From assembly GCF_022601675.1 (NCBI RefSeq), contig NZ_JAKVIL010000006.1, positions 124,001 through 188,000 of the forward strand: 64,000 nt of DNA, given 5' to 3'. The notes under the pieces are model-generated. The model worked only from the letters and a program-made list of their open reading frames with translations. It was not told where the DNA came from and did no database searches. Shown piece after piece: positions 49,963-62,991 of the stretch. Position 1 is the stretch's first letter. Each line of letters opens with the position of its first letter. Both the position numbers and the translations under genes were made by a program. The stretch is from Ancylobacter gelatini. Lineage in GTDB: Bacteria; Pseudomonadota; Alphaproteobacteria; Rhizobiales; Xanthobacteraceae.

Positions 49963-51645
49963 ATGGATGGTGGCGTGCCAATGACGACCCTGCCGCTGCA
50001 GGCACAAGCAAGGAAAGGCATCGATGCCCGTCGCGTCCTGCGCTGGGGCTCGGCTGCCATTGTCCTGCTGGTGCTGCTGCCGCTGCTGGCGCTGGTCTGG
50101 ACCGCGGCGCGGGGCTCGGGCGACCTGTGGCCGCATCTGATCGCCAATGTGCTCCCTGTCGCCCTCAAGGACACCGTGCTGCTGGTGCTCGGCGTCGGCG
50201 TCATCGCCGGTTGCGTCGGGACCGGCACGGCCTGGCTGATCGCGACCTGCCGCTTTCCCGGCCGCAGCGCCTTCGAATGGCTGCTGCTGCTGCCGCTCGC
50301 GATCCCGACCTACATCCAGGCCTTCGTCTATGTCGACGCGGTGCACCCGCTCGGCCCGATCCCGACCGCGATCCGCACGCTGTTCGGCATGAAGAGCCCC
50401 CGCGATCTCTGGCTGCCGGAGGTGCGCTCGCTGGGCGGTTGCATCGTGCTGCTCGGCTTCGTGCTCTACCCTTACGTCTATCTCTCCGCCCGCGCCGCCT
50501 TTCTGGTGCAGACCGCTTCCGCCATCGATGCCGCGCGCACGCTGGGGCTCGGCGCCTGGGAGACTTTCCTGCGCATCGCGCTGCCGCTGGCACGGCCGGC
50601 GATCGCGGTCGGCGTGACACTGGCGCTGATGGAGACCATCAACGATGTGGGCGCCTCGGAATTCCTCGGCGTCCAGACGCTGACGCTCTCGATCTATTCG
50701 ACCTGGCTGAACCGCTCCAGCCTGCCGGGCGCAGCGCAGATCGCGCTGTTCATGCTCTTGCTGATGCTTGGGCTGGTGGCGCTGGAGCGCTGGGGCCGGC
50801 GCCGGCTCACCGTCGCCAATGTGGGGGGGCGGGCGCGGCCTCCGGTGCGCCGGACGCTGAGTGCGGGGCAGGGGGCGCTGGCCTTCCTGTCCTGCCTCGT
50901 GCCGGTCACGCTCGGCTTCCTGCTGCCGGCCGGCCACCTGCTCCACAGCGCGTGGCGCCGCTTCATGTTCCACGGCCTGCCGGAAACCGTGCTGATCGAG
51001 GCGATGAACACCGCGCTGTTCGCGGCGGTCGGCACCGGCATCGCGCTGGCCTGCGGGCTGCTGCTGGCGGTGGCGTCGCGCAGCGGGGCGCTGTCGTCAG
51101 TGGCGCTGCGGCTGTCGAGCCTGGGCTATGCCGTGCCGGGCACGGTGCTGGCGGTCGGGCTGCTGGTGCCGCTCGCCGCGTTCGACAACGCGGTGTCGGA
51201 CATGAGCAAGCAAGTCTTCGGCTTCTCGACCGGCCTCCTCATCTCCGGCTCCGGCGCGGCGCTGATCATCGCCTATGTCATCCGCTTCCTCGCCATTCCG
51301 GTTGGCGGGCTGGAGGCGGGCTATGGCCGGATCGGCACCAGCATGGACATGGCGGCCCGCAGTCTCGGCCAGACGCCGGGCGGGGTGATCCGCCGCATTC
51401 ACCTGCCGCTGCTGCGGCCGGCGCTGGGGGCGGCCGCGCTGCTGGTGTTCGTCGATTGCATGAAGGAACTGCCGGCGACGCTGATGCTTCGCCCGCTGAA
51501 TTTCGAGACGCTGGCGAGCCATGTCTATGGCGAGGCCGCGCGCGGTACCTACGAGGACGGCGCGCTGGCCGCCCTGCTGATCGTGCTGGTCGGCCTTGCC
51601 CCGGTGATCCTGCTGGCGCGGCTCTCCCGTCCGCAGGCGGACTGA
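49963..51645 (+). CDS. Ferric-iron ABC transporter, fused permease
   Basis: The product has up to 560 residues, two tandem permease halves with about twelve helices, as in FbpB. Each half has an EAA loop: ARTLGLGAWETFLRIALPLARPAI in the first and ARSLGQTPGGVIRRIHLPLLRPAL in the second. An alternative start is ATG 49981. No ATPase gene follows (the next gene is a small secreted protein), so the FbpC partner must be encoded elsewhere. Confidence 0.92.
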   Translation: MDGGVPMTTLPLQAQARKGIDARRVLRWGSAAIVLLVLLPLLALVWTAARGSGDLWPHLIANVLPVALKDTVLLVLGVGVIAGCVGTGTAWLIATCRFPGRSAFEWLLLLPLAIPTYIQAFVYVDAVHPLGPIPTAIRTLFGMKSPRDLWLPEVRSLGGCIVLLGFVLYPYVYLSARAAFLVQTASAIDAARTLGLGAWETFLRIALPLARPAIAVGVTLALMETINDVGASEFLGVQTLTLSIYSTWLNRSSLPGAAQIALFMLLLMLGLVALERWGRRRLTVANVGGRARPPVRRTLSAGQGALAFLSCLVPVTLGFLLPAGHLLHSAWRRFMFHGLPETVLIEAMNTALFAAVGTGIALACGLLLAVASRSGALSSVALRLSSLGYAVPGTVLAVGLLVPLAAFDNAVSDMSKQVFGFSTGLLISGSGAALIIAYVIRFLAIPVGGLEAGYGRIGTSMDMAARSLGQTPGGVIRRIHLPLLRPALGAAALLVFVDCMKELPATLMLRPLNFETLASHVYGEAARGTYEDGALAALLIVLVGLAPVILLARLSRPQAD

Positions 51646-51752
51646 GCGGCACGTCAGCGGCACATCAGCGGCACATCAGCGGGCGGTGGACGTTGCGTAA
51701 TGCCGATCGGGCGCCATAATCACGGGATCGAGACAAATCGGGAGATCATGGA

Positions 51753-52136
51753 ATGCACCTTGCCACCCGTTTCGCTGTCTGCGCCGCCGTCACCCTGTTC
51801 GCCTCCACCGCGGCCCACGCCGCCTGCACCGGCAGCAATGGACGCGGCTGGGGCAGCGGCAAGGGGGCCGGCATGTTCGAGATGACCACGGCGGACAAGA
51901 CGTGCCGCATCGGCTTCACCAATGTCATCAACGACCAGACCGGGGCACGCATTCCGGCGAACAGCGTGGCTGTCACGACCCCGCCAAAGTCCGGCAAGGT
52001 CGCCGTCACCGGCAGCGGCCTTGTCTACACGCCGAATGCCGGCTTCAAGGGCAAGGACCGCTTCTGCACCCGGAACACCACGCCCAAGGTTCCGGGCACG
52101 GTGCTTTCCGGCTGCATCACCGTCAGCGTGAAATAA
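51753..52136 (+). CDS. Small secreted Ig-like protein, function unknown
   Basis: The product has 127 residues with a clear signal peptide (RFAVCAAVTLFASTAAHA). The mature part has paired cysteines, a glycine-rich start (CTGSNGRGWGSGKGAG) and a segment SGKVAVTGSGLVYTPNAGFKGKDRFC that resembles bacterial Ig-like repeats (cadherin or VCBS-type). It is predicted to be periplasmic or extracellular. It converges with the acetoacetyl-CoA synthetase gene. Confidence 0.75.
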   Translation: MHLATRFAVCAAVTLFASTAAHAACTGSNGRGWGSGKGAGMFEMTTADKTCRIGFTNVINDQTGARIPANSVAVTTPPKSGKVAVTGSGLVYTPNAGFKGKDRFCTRNTTPKVPGTVLSGCITVSVK

Positions 52137-52145
52137 CGCCGCCGC

Positions 52146-54137
<1,992 letters not shown>

Positions 54138-54377
54138 CGGCTTCCCGAAGCAGGGAGCATTATTATCGGCTGCAAATTCATAGCGTCCGACAGGTCGTCT
54201 GTCAGGCCATCAAACAGACACAGAGCGAGGGGATGTTGCGGCACCGTCCGGCTGCCCCGGCGGGTGCCCCGTCCCTCGGCATCGCCCGGCGGAATCTGGT
54301 GAATTGCCTTCGCATCGGGCCGCCTGTGGAGAGGTGGCGCTATACGCGGACACCGACAGGCTTTATCGACACGTTGC

Positions 54378-56177
54378 ATGAAGAAACTGGCCCCGATCCT
54401 TCTCCTGCCGGTCCTGCTCGCGCTGGTGGCGGCGGCGCTCGCGCCGAAGCTTGCCTCCGAGGCCCGGCTGCGCGCCGAAGCGCAGGTGCTGCTGAGCGCG
54501 GCGGCCGGGCATGAAGCCCGGATCGAGGGCCCGGTGCGCTTTTCCGCCTTCCCCTGGCCTGCGCTGACCATTGACGGGCTGACCGTCGGCGACCCGACCG
54601 TCGCCACGCTTGAGACGTCGCAGGCGCGCATCGTGCTCGATCTGCTGCCGCTGCTCACCGGGCAGACCAAGGCCGACCATATTGAACTGCACGAGCCGGT
54701 GCTGACGCTGGCCGACCGCGAGGACGAACTCGGCGCCCTGACGGCGCTGCTGCATGGCCTCGGCCGCAGCCGGCTGCGGGCCGATGTCAGCATCTATGAC
54801 GGCCGCATCCTGAGGATGGTGGACGGCGAGGCCCGCGAGGTGCTCGGCGACACCGATCTCGACCTGAGCTGGCGCGGCGGCGACCGCCTGTCGATCGGCG
54901 GCCACCTGATCTGGCGCGACGAGCCGCTGGACGTCGAACTGAACCTGTCCGGCCTTGCCGCGCTGGCGGAAGACGTGGCCGGGGAGCTTCAGGTGAAGCT
55001 GTCGGGCCCGCCGGGGCAGCTCTCCTTTGGCGGCACGATGCGGCTTGCCAGCAGCCCGGTGATCGAGGGTGCGCTCGAATGCTCGTCGCGCGGGCTGCGC
55101 GCGACGCTCGACTGGCTGGACCTGGAGACGCCGACCGAGCAGGGGTTCGGCCCGTTCGCACTCAGCGCCCACACGCTGCTGACCGCCCAGGGCGCGACAC
55201 TGAGCGGGGCGCGCATCGAGCTCGACGGCAATGTCAGCGAAGGCGGCTTCACACTTCGTTCCGGCAATGGGCGTACCGGGCTGCAAGGCTCCTTTGCAAG
55301 CGCCTCGGTCGACCTGTCGCCCTATGGGCAGCCGGTTCTGGCGGAGCCGGACGGCGGGGCCTGGAGCCGGGAGACGATCAAGCTCGATCGGCTCAAGGAT
55401 CTCGACGTCGATCTGCGCTTCTCCGCCGCGCAGGTTCATGCCGGCACGACGCGGCTCGACAAGCTGGCCGCGAGCGCCGTGCTGAAAGCGGGCAAGCTGA
55501 CGCTGGCCATTGGCGATTCCGAAGCGTGGCAGGGCACCTTCCGCGCCACGGCGCAGATCGCCCCGCTGGAACAGGGAACCGATGTCCGCGTGGAACTGGC
55601 CGGTGAGGACGTCTCGCTGGCGCAGGCGCTGGGCGACCTGTTCCGCTCGCAGCGCCTGGAGGGGACCGGTTCGTTCCGCATCAATCTCGGCGCCTCGGGC
55701 GCCAGCATCGCCGAACTGGTCGGCCGCCTCGGCGGCAGCGCCAGCCTCACCGGCACCCAGGGTGCCCTGACGGGCATCGACGTGTCGCGCATCCTCTCAC
55801 GGCTGGAGCAGCGCCCGCTTTCCGGTGTGGGCGACCTGCGGGGCGGGCGCACGCCCTATGACACGATCGATTTCAGCGCGCAGATCCATGAGGGCATCGC
55901 CCATGTCGAGCACCTCAACATCGAGAGCACCAAGCTGCGGATCGAGTTGAACGGCGACGCCGACCTCGCGCGGCGCGACCTCGACCTCGAAGGCACAGCG
56001 CAACTGGTGCGCGCGGCCGAACCGGCGGCGTTCGACCTGCCCTTCATGGTGCGCGGCTCATGGGAGCGCCCGGTGCTGCTGCCGGACCCGCAGGCGCTGA
56101 TCCGCCGCTCCGGCGCGGCACGGCCGCTGTTCGGCGGCAAGCTCGACACCTTCGGTGTCGCCGCCCCGCTGCCTTAG
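54378..56177 (+). CDS. AsmA-family protein
   Basis: The product has 599 residues. One N-terminal membrane helix (KKLAPILLLPVLLALVAAALAPKLA) precedes a long beta-rich periplasmic region. The C-terminal part ALTGIDVSRILSRLEQRPLSGVGDLRGGRTPYDTIDFSAQIHEGIAHVEHLNIES is the AsmA-C signature. AsmA-like proteins bridge inner and outer membranes and are linked to phospholipid transport. It starts 240 bp from the divergent acetoacetyl-CoA synthetase. Confidence 0.9.
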   Translation: MKKLAPILLLPVLLALVAAALAPKLASEARLRAEAQVLLSAAAGHEARIEGPVRFSAFPWPALTIDGLTVGDPTVATLETSQARIVLDLLPLLTGQTKADHIELHEPVLTLADREDELGALTALLHGLGRSRLRADVSIYDGRILRMVDGEAREVLGDTDLDLSWRGGDRLSIGGHLIWRDEPLDVELNLSGLAALAEDVAGELQVKLSGPPGQLSFGGTMRLASSPVIEGALECSSRGLRATLDWLDLETPTEQGFGPFALSAHTLLTAQGATLSGARIELDGNVSEGGFTLRSGNGRTGLQGSFASASVDLSPYGQPVLAEPDGGAWSRETIKLDRLKDLDVDLRFSAAQVHAGTTRLDKLAASAVLKAGKLTLAIGDSEAWQGTFRATAQIAPLEQGTDVRVELAGEDVSLAQALGDLFRSQRLEGTGSFRINLGASGASIAELVGRLGGSASLTGTQGALTGIDVSRILSRLEQRPLSGVGDLRGGRTPYDTIDFSAQIHEGIAHVEHLNIESTKLRIELNGDADLARRDLDLEGTAQLVRAAEPAAFDLPFMVRGSWERPVLLPDPQALIRRSGAARPLFGGKLDTFGVAAPLP

Positions 56178-56182
56178 GCCGT

Positions 56183-59038
56183 CTATTCCGCCAGCACGCG
56201 CGTCGAGGGGAAGGTGATCTCGACCAGCGTGCCGGCATCGACCGCGCTGCGGATGTGGAAGTTGGCGCGGTTGGCCTCGGCCAGAGCCTTGGTCAGCGGC
56301 AGGCCGAGCCCGGTGCCGCCGGAGCCGGCGCGGCCGGAGGTGGCGAGCTGGCGGAACGGCTCCATCGCCACGGCGATATCGGCTTCCGACATGCCGATCC
56401 CGGTGTCGCGCACGCGCAGCACCACTTCGCTGCCCTCGGTCAGTGCGGTGGACAGGATGACCTGCCCGCCGGGCTTGGTGAACTTGATCGAATTGGACAC
56501 GAGGTTCAGCACGATCTGGCGGATCGAGCGCGCATCGGCCACCACTGGCGGCAGGTCGGCGGCGAGCGAGGAGCGGATGATGATGCGCTCCCGGTTGGCC
56601 TGCGGCTGCATGATCGCCATGGATTGCTGCACGATCTCGTTCAGCGCCACGCTGGTGAAGGCGAGGTCGAGCTTGCCAGCTTCGATCTTGGACAGATCCA
56701 GCAGGTCGTTGATCAGCGAGATGAGGTGCCCGCCCGAGGCGTGGATGTCGCGCAGATAGTCGCGGTAGCGCTGGTTCTCGATCGGGCCGAAGCGCTCCTC
56801 CATCATCACTTCCGAGAAGCCAATGATGGCATTGAGCGGGGTGCGGATCTCGTGGCTGATCTTGGCGAGGAAGTCGGACTTGGCGAGATTGGCACGCTCC
56901 GCCAGCCGCTTGGCCTCGGTCAGTTCCTCTTCCGCGCGCTTCCACTGGGTGATGTCGCGCAGCACGGCGCAGAACTTCGAGGAATCGTCGCCGACCCGGC
57001 CGACGGTCATGAACAGGGGGATCAGCCCGCCCTCGCGCACCCGGCCGATGACCTCGCGCCCGTCATTGAGCACGCTGGCGACGCCGTTGGAGGCGAGGCC
57101 GTCCAGATAGTCCACCGCCGCGCGCTGGCTCTCGGGTGCGAACAGCAGGGTGAAGTTCTCGCCCTGCACGTCCTGCGCATCGAAGCCGAACAGCGCCTCG
57201 GCCGGGCGGTTCATCGACAGGACCGTGCCGGCGGCGTCGATCAGCACCACGCCGTCGGTGGCGGTGTCGAGAATGGCGCGCAGCTCGCGGGAGATGGATT
57301 CGGCTTCGCGCAGCGCGAGCTCGGCCTGACGCAGCCGCTCTTCCTGAGCCGGGTTGAGGCGGCGCAGCAGATAGACGAGCGCGGTGCCGCCTTCCCACGG
57401 CGCGGAAATCAGGCGGGCTTCGACCGGCAGAGAGCGGCCATCGGCATCGAGCAGGGCGAGCGCGCTGCCATCGGGCGTCTCGGCCGGCACCGGCGCGCCG
57501 AACAGGGTGACGAGGCCGCCGGCGGCCTCCAGCTCGGCCATGTCGGCATGCCCGGTCCAGTCCAGCAAGGTGCGGTTGGCGAATAGAAGCCGATCGCCGC
57601 GCGTGGCGATGACGCCGAGCGGCAGGCGCTCCAGCACCGGGCGCTCGCCTTCCGCGAGGACGCGGCGGACACCCTCGGGCTCGGGCGCCGGGGCCGGCTC
57701 AGGCTCAGGCTCGGCCACCATGGGGGGGGCGCCGACGGGTTCTGCAACAGGGAGGGGCTCGACCTCCGGCGCGGACGCGGGCAGCTGCGTTTCAGGATCC
57801 TGCATGCGCAGGAAATCGGCCGGTTCCGCGTCGTTCGCACCCGGCTCGCCAGCGACAGGATCGGTGGGCAGTTCGTCGTCCACGCCCTCCAGCCGCGCGC
57901 CGAGCGCGCGGGCGATCTCACGGAACGCGTTGCGCTCGCCATTCGACAGCCCGTCCCAGGAGCTGCGGGCACCATCGCCGCGCGCGGTCTCTGCGGAGCG
58001 CAGCGGCACGACATTTGGCGAGGCCGGAACGACGGACAGAGTGACCCGCACTGCAGGCTCGGCCGACGGGGCTGCCGGCACGGGCAGCGTCTCGGGCGCC
58101 ACGGGCTCCGGGGGAGCAGGGGAGACCTCAGGCGGTGGGGGCCGGAGCGTGAGCGCTGCCGGTGAGGCCTCGGGTTTCGGTTCCGCTTCCGACGTCGGGA
58201 GGGTGGCCGGCGTCGCCGTCACGGGCGGGGTGACGGGGGCGGTCGCCGCGGGCATCGCTGCGGCGGGCGTTACGGCGTCGAGCCGCTGCCGCACCACGCC
58301 GAAGCCGCGCATGCCCTCGTCTCGCGCCGGGGCGCCGCCGAGTTCGACCGCGAACGCATCGCCGCGCGGGGCGGTCAAGGTGATCGGCAGATGGCTGAAG
58401 CTGCGCCCGGCGAGCACCGCCTCATGGGCCACGGCGGCGCCTAGCGCCAGCCAGTCCCGTCCGCGCAGGCTTTCCGCCGGCAGCCCGAGCGCGCTGGCAA
58501 GGCGCGGGTCGACATGGCTCAGCCGCGCATCGGCGCCGGTCTGCCAGGTGAAGCGCAATGGGAAGGAGAAGGTAAGCGCCGGCGGCTCCGGCGTGGGACG
58601 CGGCGCGGAGGGGGAGGGCGTTGCGGCGGCCGGGAGCATGTCTTCCGCCGGGCGGACCTGCGGTTCGGTGCCCGGCGCAAGCCGGTGCGGCGCCAGTTCG
58701 AGCGAGGTCATCAGCAGCGCCTTGCCACCCTCGACCGTGATCAGCGAGCAGGCGAAGGTGGTGGGCGTCAGCCTGCCGGGCAGGCGCAGCCGCTCCAGTC
58801 GTGGCGCGCGGCCGGGCCGCAGCGTCGGGGCGAGCCGGGTGAGGATCGGCGCCAGGTCACCGGCCCCGCGCGCGCCAAGAAGCGCGCGGCCGGCCGGATT
58901 GGCGGCAAGGAGCTGTCCGTCGGTACGCATGAGCAGCGTCGGCGCCGCGGCAGCAAGGGCCGTGGCCGCCAGCGCGCGCAAGGCCTCGTCCGCACCAGAG
59001 GCGGCGGGAGAGGCGGGGCCGTCGGTGGGAATGCTCAT
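56183..59038 (-). CDS. PAS-domain sensor histidine kinase, PdhS/PleC/DivJ-like
   Basis: About 951 residues from ATG 59038; an upstream in-frame extension to 59134 has no ribosome site. A long alanine/proline-rich N-terminal half without helices is followed by PAS domains and then FLAKISHEIRTPLNAIIGFSEVMMEERFGPIENQRYRDYLRDIHASGGHLISLINDLLDLSKIEAGK. This H-box is of the PdhS/PleC/DivJ class that controls DivK and the cell cycle in alphaproteobacteria. The catalytic domain has LNLVSNSIKFTKPGG, DTGIGMSEADI and GGTGLGLPL. There are no membrane helices, so it is soluble. Its response regulator is not nearby. Confidence 0.9.
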   Translation of the reverse strand: MSIPTDGPASPAASGADEALRALAATALAAAAPTLLMRTDGQLLAANPAGRALLGARGAGDLAPILTRLAPTLRPGRAPRLERLRLPGRLTPTTFACSLITVEGGKALLMTSLELAPHRLAPGTEPQVRPAEDMLPAAATPSPSAPRPTPEPPALTFSFPLRFTWQTGADARLSHVDPRLASALGLPAESLRGRDWLALGAAVAHEAVLAGRSFSHLPITLTAPRGDAFAVELGGAPARDEGMRGFGVVRQRLDAVTPAAAMPAATAPVTPPVTATPATLPTSEAEPKPEASPAALTLRPPPPEVSPAPPEPVAPETLPVPAAPSAEPAVRVTLSVVPASPNVVPLRSAETARGDGARSSWDGLSNGERNAFREIARALGARLEGVDDELPTDPVAGEPGANDAEPADFLRMQDPETQLPASAPEVEPLPVAEPVGAPPMVAEPEPEPAPAPEPEGVRRVLAEGERPVLERLPLGVIATRGDRLLFANRTLLDWTGHADMAELEAAGGLVTLFGAPVPAETPDGSALALLDADGRSLPVEARLISAPWEGGTALVYLLRRLNPAQEERLRQAELALREAESISRELRAILDTATDGVVLIDAAGTVLSMNRPAEALFGFDAQDVQGENFTLLFAPESQRAAVDYLDGLASNGVASVLNDGREVIGRVREGGLIPLFMTVGRVGDDSSKFCAVLRDITQWKRAEEELTEAKRLAERANLAKSDFLAKISHEIRTPLNAIIGFSEVMMEERFGPIENQRYRDYLRDIHASGGHLISLINDLLDLSKIEAGKLDLAFTSVALNEIVQQSMAIMQPQANRERIIIRSSLAADLPPVVADARSIRQIVLNLVSNSIKFTKPGGQVILSTALTEGSEVVLRVRDTGIGMSEADIAVAMEPFRQLATSGRAGSGGTGLGLPLTKALAEANRANFHIRSAVDAGTLVEITFPSTRVLAE

Positions 59039-59340
59039 GGTCGTCAGAAATTGCCCCCCGGCGACATGCCGGCCTGTTGTGCGGTCCGCAGCCGCAGGAA
59101 ATGCATCATAATGCCCGCCGGCAGTGCTTGTCATGGCGGCAGGCCAGCGACATCGCAGCTTCGCATGTTCCGGTTAACTTCTGGCCACTGATACCGGTTA
59201 ACGGAAATTCTACCGCCGCCGATGCGGCGGCCGCGTTGCCTTTCCGGGGCGAGATGATACTTTAGTCGTAGGCATCAGCGCGAATGGTACATATGCCGAC
59301 CGCCGTTAGATTGGGCAGATAACTTAACGGGAGGTTCAGG
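59039..59340. other. 302-bp divergent promoter region with CCGGTTAAC repeats
   Basis: No gene is supported here. It holds two direct copies of CCGGTTAAC (59170-59178 and 59194-59202) and a TTAACGG at 59324-59330 just before the phasin start. GTTAAC-type motifs resemble CtrA half-sites (TTAA), which would fit a cell-cycle kinase gene, but the spacing is not the standard TTAA-N7-TTAA. The phasin ribosome site CGGGAGG is at 59328-59334. Confidence 0.4.
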
Positions 59341-59706
59341 ATGGCCAATAATCCGAAGCTCGAAATTCCGCATGAGCTGCGGAGCGTCGCCGAGCAGGGG
59401 GTCGATCAGGCTCGCGCAGCGGTGGACGGCTTGATCGCCGCGGCGCACAAGGCGTTCGACGATGCCGGAAGGCAGGTGGACGCTGCCCATGACAATGCCC
59501 GCGAACTCGGGCGCACCAGCGTTGGCTTCGCCGAGACCAACATCGCGGCCAGCTTCGATTTCGCCTCGCGCCTCGCCAAGGCGCAGACGATGGAGGAGTG
59601 GACACGGCTCCATGCCGAGTTCGTCACGGAGCAGGTTCATCGGCTTTCCGAGCAGGCCAAGGTTCTCGGCCGTGCCGGCATTTCCGCACCCGGGCTCAAG
59701 TTCTGA
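59341..59706 (+). CDS. Phasin-family protein (first)
   Basis: The product has 121 residues, all helical and rich in alanine, charged residues and amphipathic heptads (EQGVDQARAAVDGLIAAAHKAFDDAGRQVD). The Phasin_2-like centre is TSVGFAETNIAASFDFASRLAKAQTMEEWTRLHAEFVTEQVHRLSEQAKVLG. Phasins coat polyhydroxyalkanoate granules. A different phasin gene lies 255 bp downstream; the two proteins share the fold but little sequence. Confidence 0.87.
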   Translation: MANNPKLEIPHELRSVAEQGVDQARAAVDGLIAAAHKAFDDAGRQVDAAHDNARELGRTSVGFAETNIAASFDFASRLAKAQTMEEWTRLHAEFVTEQVHRLSEQAKVLGRAGISAPGLKF

Positions 59707-59788
59707 CGCCGAGATCGCGTGCGGCGCAAAATGTGGGCGTAGGCGAACCAATCGCCGCCCTGGTGCGTTTTCCTGAGGATTTTTCTTG

Positions 59789-59823
59789 ATTGTGCATTGC
59801 AATATGATATTGCAGTGCACAAT
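59789..59823. promoter_or_regulatory. 35-bp near-perfect palindrome upstream of the second phasin
   Basis: Arms ATTGTGCATTGCAATAT (59789-59805) and ATATTGCAGTGCACAAT (59807-59823) are reverse complements except for one base, around one central G. It includes TGCAGTGCACAA, which fits a TGC-N3-GCA core like the operators of PhaR, the PHA-responsive repressor (recalled from rhizobia and Paracoccus). It lies 139 bp before the second phasin start. PhaR binding is inference. Confidence 0.6.
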
Positions 59824-59961
59824 TAGTTTGTTGCGATGTCGGGAGGGTCGAGGGCGAAAAGCTGTTGGCCGCGTCTTTCCGGGTCGCGTGCCCTGATTGC
59901 CCACTCGCGAGGGCAGATGCGGGCTTTCCGATGCAATCGCGAACCACCGAGGAAGATTCCA

Positions 59962-60447
59962 ATGGTTGAGGCTGCTGCTCCTTCCGCCAAAAAGACTGTC
60001 AAGGCCGCCACCACTGCTTTCGAGGCGGCTGTTCCCAAGATCGATCTGGCCAATCTCGAAGTGCCCGCCGCCGTGCGCGAAATCGCCGAGAAGAGCGTGC
60101 AGAATGCGCGCGAGGCTTATGAGAAGCTGAAGACGAGCGCCGAGGAAACCACGGACATGCTGGAAGACACCTATTCGACCGCCTCCAAGGGCGTCGCCGA
60201 GTACAATGCCGTCGCGCTCGAGTCGCTGCGCGCCAACATGAATGCCACCTTCGACTATTTCGGCGCCCTGCTCGGCACCAAGAGCGTCTCCGAGGCCGTG
60301 GAGCTTTCCACCGGCCACCTGCGCAAGCAGTTTGACGTGCTCTCGGCCCAGGCCAAGGAACTGTCCGTGATCGCCCAGAAGGTCGCGACCGAGACCGCCG
60401 AGCCGATCAAGGCCTCGGTCGAGAAGAACATCAAGAAGGTCAGCTGA
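59962..60447 (+). CDS. Phasin-family protein (second)
   Basis: The product has 161 residues from ATG 59962, after a GAGGAAG site. It is helical, alanine- and lysine-rich at the start (SAKKTVKAATTAFEAAVP), with ALESLRANMNATFDYFGALLGTKSVSEAVELSTGHLRKQFDVLSAQAKELSVIAQKV, the Phasin_2 core. It is predicted to coat storage granules. A palindrome resembling a PhaR operator lies upstream and an intrinsic terminator downstream. Confidence 0.92.
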   Translation: MVEAAAPSAKKTVKAATTAFEAAVPKIDLANLEVPAAVREIAEKSVQNAREAYEKLKTSAEETTDMLEDTYSTASKGVAEYNAVALESLRANMNATFDYFGALLGTKSVSEAVELSTGHLRKQFDVLSAQAKELSVIAQKVATETAEPIKASVEKNIKKVS

Positions 60448-60483
60448 CCTCCTTTCTGTAGCGTAGCGTTGCGTAGAGTTCAG

Positions 60484-60513
60484 AACCCGGCCTGTTCCGC
60501 AGGCCGGGTTTTT
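60484..60513 (+). terminator. Intrinsic terminator after the second phasin
   Basis: An 11-bp perfect stem AACCCGGCCTG / CAGGCCGGGTT with a TTCCG loop is followed by TTTC, 36 bp after the stop. Confidence 0.9.
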
Positions 60514-60591
60514 CGTGCGCCGCTGTCGACGGCATGGCGGATGCCGCGAAAAGTTTCGCCTTCGCCGGCAAAAACTCCGATTGCCTTCGCC

Positions 60592-60620
60592 TTGACACAG
60601 TTTCTGGGCCTGCCTATCTC
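60592..60620 (+). promoter_or_regulatory. groESL promoter
   Basis: TTGACA (60592-60597) and TATCTC (60615-60620) are spaced by 17 bp, a housekeeping-type promoter. The CIRCE operator begins 9 bp after the -10 element, as usual for HrcA-repressed groESL. Confidence 0.75.
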
Positions 60621-60629
60621 CGCAGCGGC

Positions 60630-60654
60630 TGGCACTCGGTATCCGTGAGTGCCA
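60630..60654 (+). promoter_or_regulatory. CIRCE operator (HrcA site)
   Basis: TGGCACTC-N9-GAGTGCCA is a perfect 8-bp inverted repeat with the standard 9-base spacer, matching the CIRCE consensus TTAGCACTC-N9-GAGTGCTAA. HrcA binding here represses groESL until heat shock. It is 58 bp before the groES start. Confidence 0.92.
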
Positions 60655-60712
60655 AGACGTCCGCTCACGAAGCGCCGCGCCGGCGCGAGACAGGAAGACC
60701 GAGGAACCACCC

Positions 60713-61009
60713 ATGGCCAAGCTGAAATTCCGCCCCCTGCACGACCGTATCGTGGTGAAGCGCCTCGACGCGGAAGAGAAGACCGCTGGCGGCATCATCA
60801 TCCCCGACAGCGCCAAGGAAAAGCCCTCGCAGGGCGAAGTCGTCGCCGTGGGTCCGGGTGGCCGCGACGAGGCTGGCAAGCTGGTCCCGCTCGACGTCAA
60901 GGCGGGCGACAAGGTTCTGTTCGGCAAGTGGTCGGGCACCGAGGTCAAGATCGACGGCCAGGACCTGCTGATCATGAAGGAATCCGACGTCATGGGCATC
61001 GTCGGCTGA
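60713..61009 (+). CDS. groES: Co-chaperonin GroES
   Basis: The product has 98 residues. It starts [38 protein letters not shown], with the mobile loop, and ends ESDVMGIVG. The heptamer caps GroEL. A GAGGAACC site precedes the ATG. groEL follows 74 bp downstream in the same CIRCE-controlled operon. Confidence 0.98.
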   Translation: MAKLKFRPLHDRIVVKRLDAEEKTAGGIIIPDSAKEKPSQGEVVAVGPGGRDEAGKLVPLDVKAGDKVLFGKWSGTEVKIDGQDLLIMKESDVMGIVG

Positions 61010-61020
61010 CGCCGGCCTGA

Positions 61021-62881
<1,861 letters not shown>

Positions 62882-62901
62882 AATCCGCCTCTTCGATCTA
62901 T

Positions 62902-62934
62902 GAAAGGGCGCGGCGCGAGCCGCGCCCTTTCTCG
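62902..62934 (+). terminator. Strong intrinsic terminator after groEL
   Basis: A 13-bp perfect stem GAAAGGGCGCGGC / GCCGCGCCCTTTC with a GCGA loop is followed by TCGTTT. It lies 177 bp after the groEL stop, beyond the tandem repeat. Confidence 0.85.
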
Positions 62935-62960
62935 TTTGGGCGATCAATTCTCACTCCGCC

Positions 62961-62991
62961 ATCCCGGCCGAGCACAGCTGAGGGTCGGGAT
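62961..62991. repeat. REP-like palindrome
   Basis: ATCCCGGCC ... GGTCGGGAT forms imperfect 9-bp arms around GAGCACAGCTGAG. This resembles the common Hyphomicrobiales repeat 'catcccgg-ccgagcgcagcgagg-ccgggatc'. The rest of the gap to 63191 shows no gene. Confidence 0.5.
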
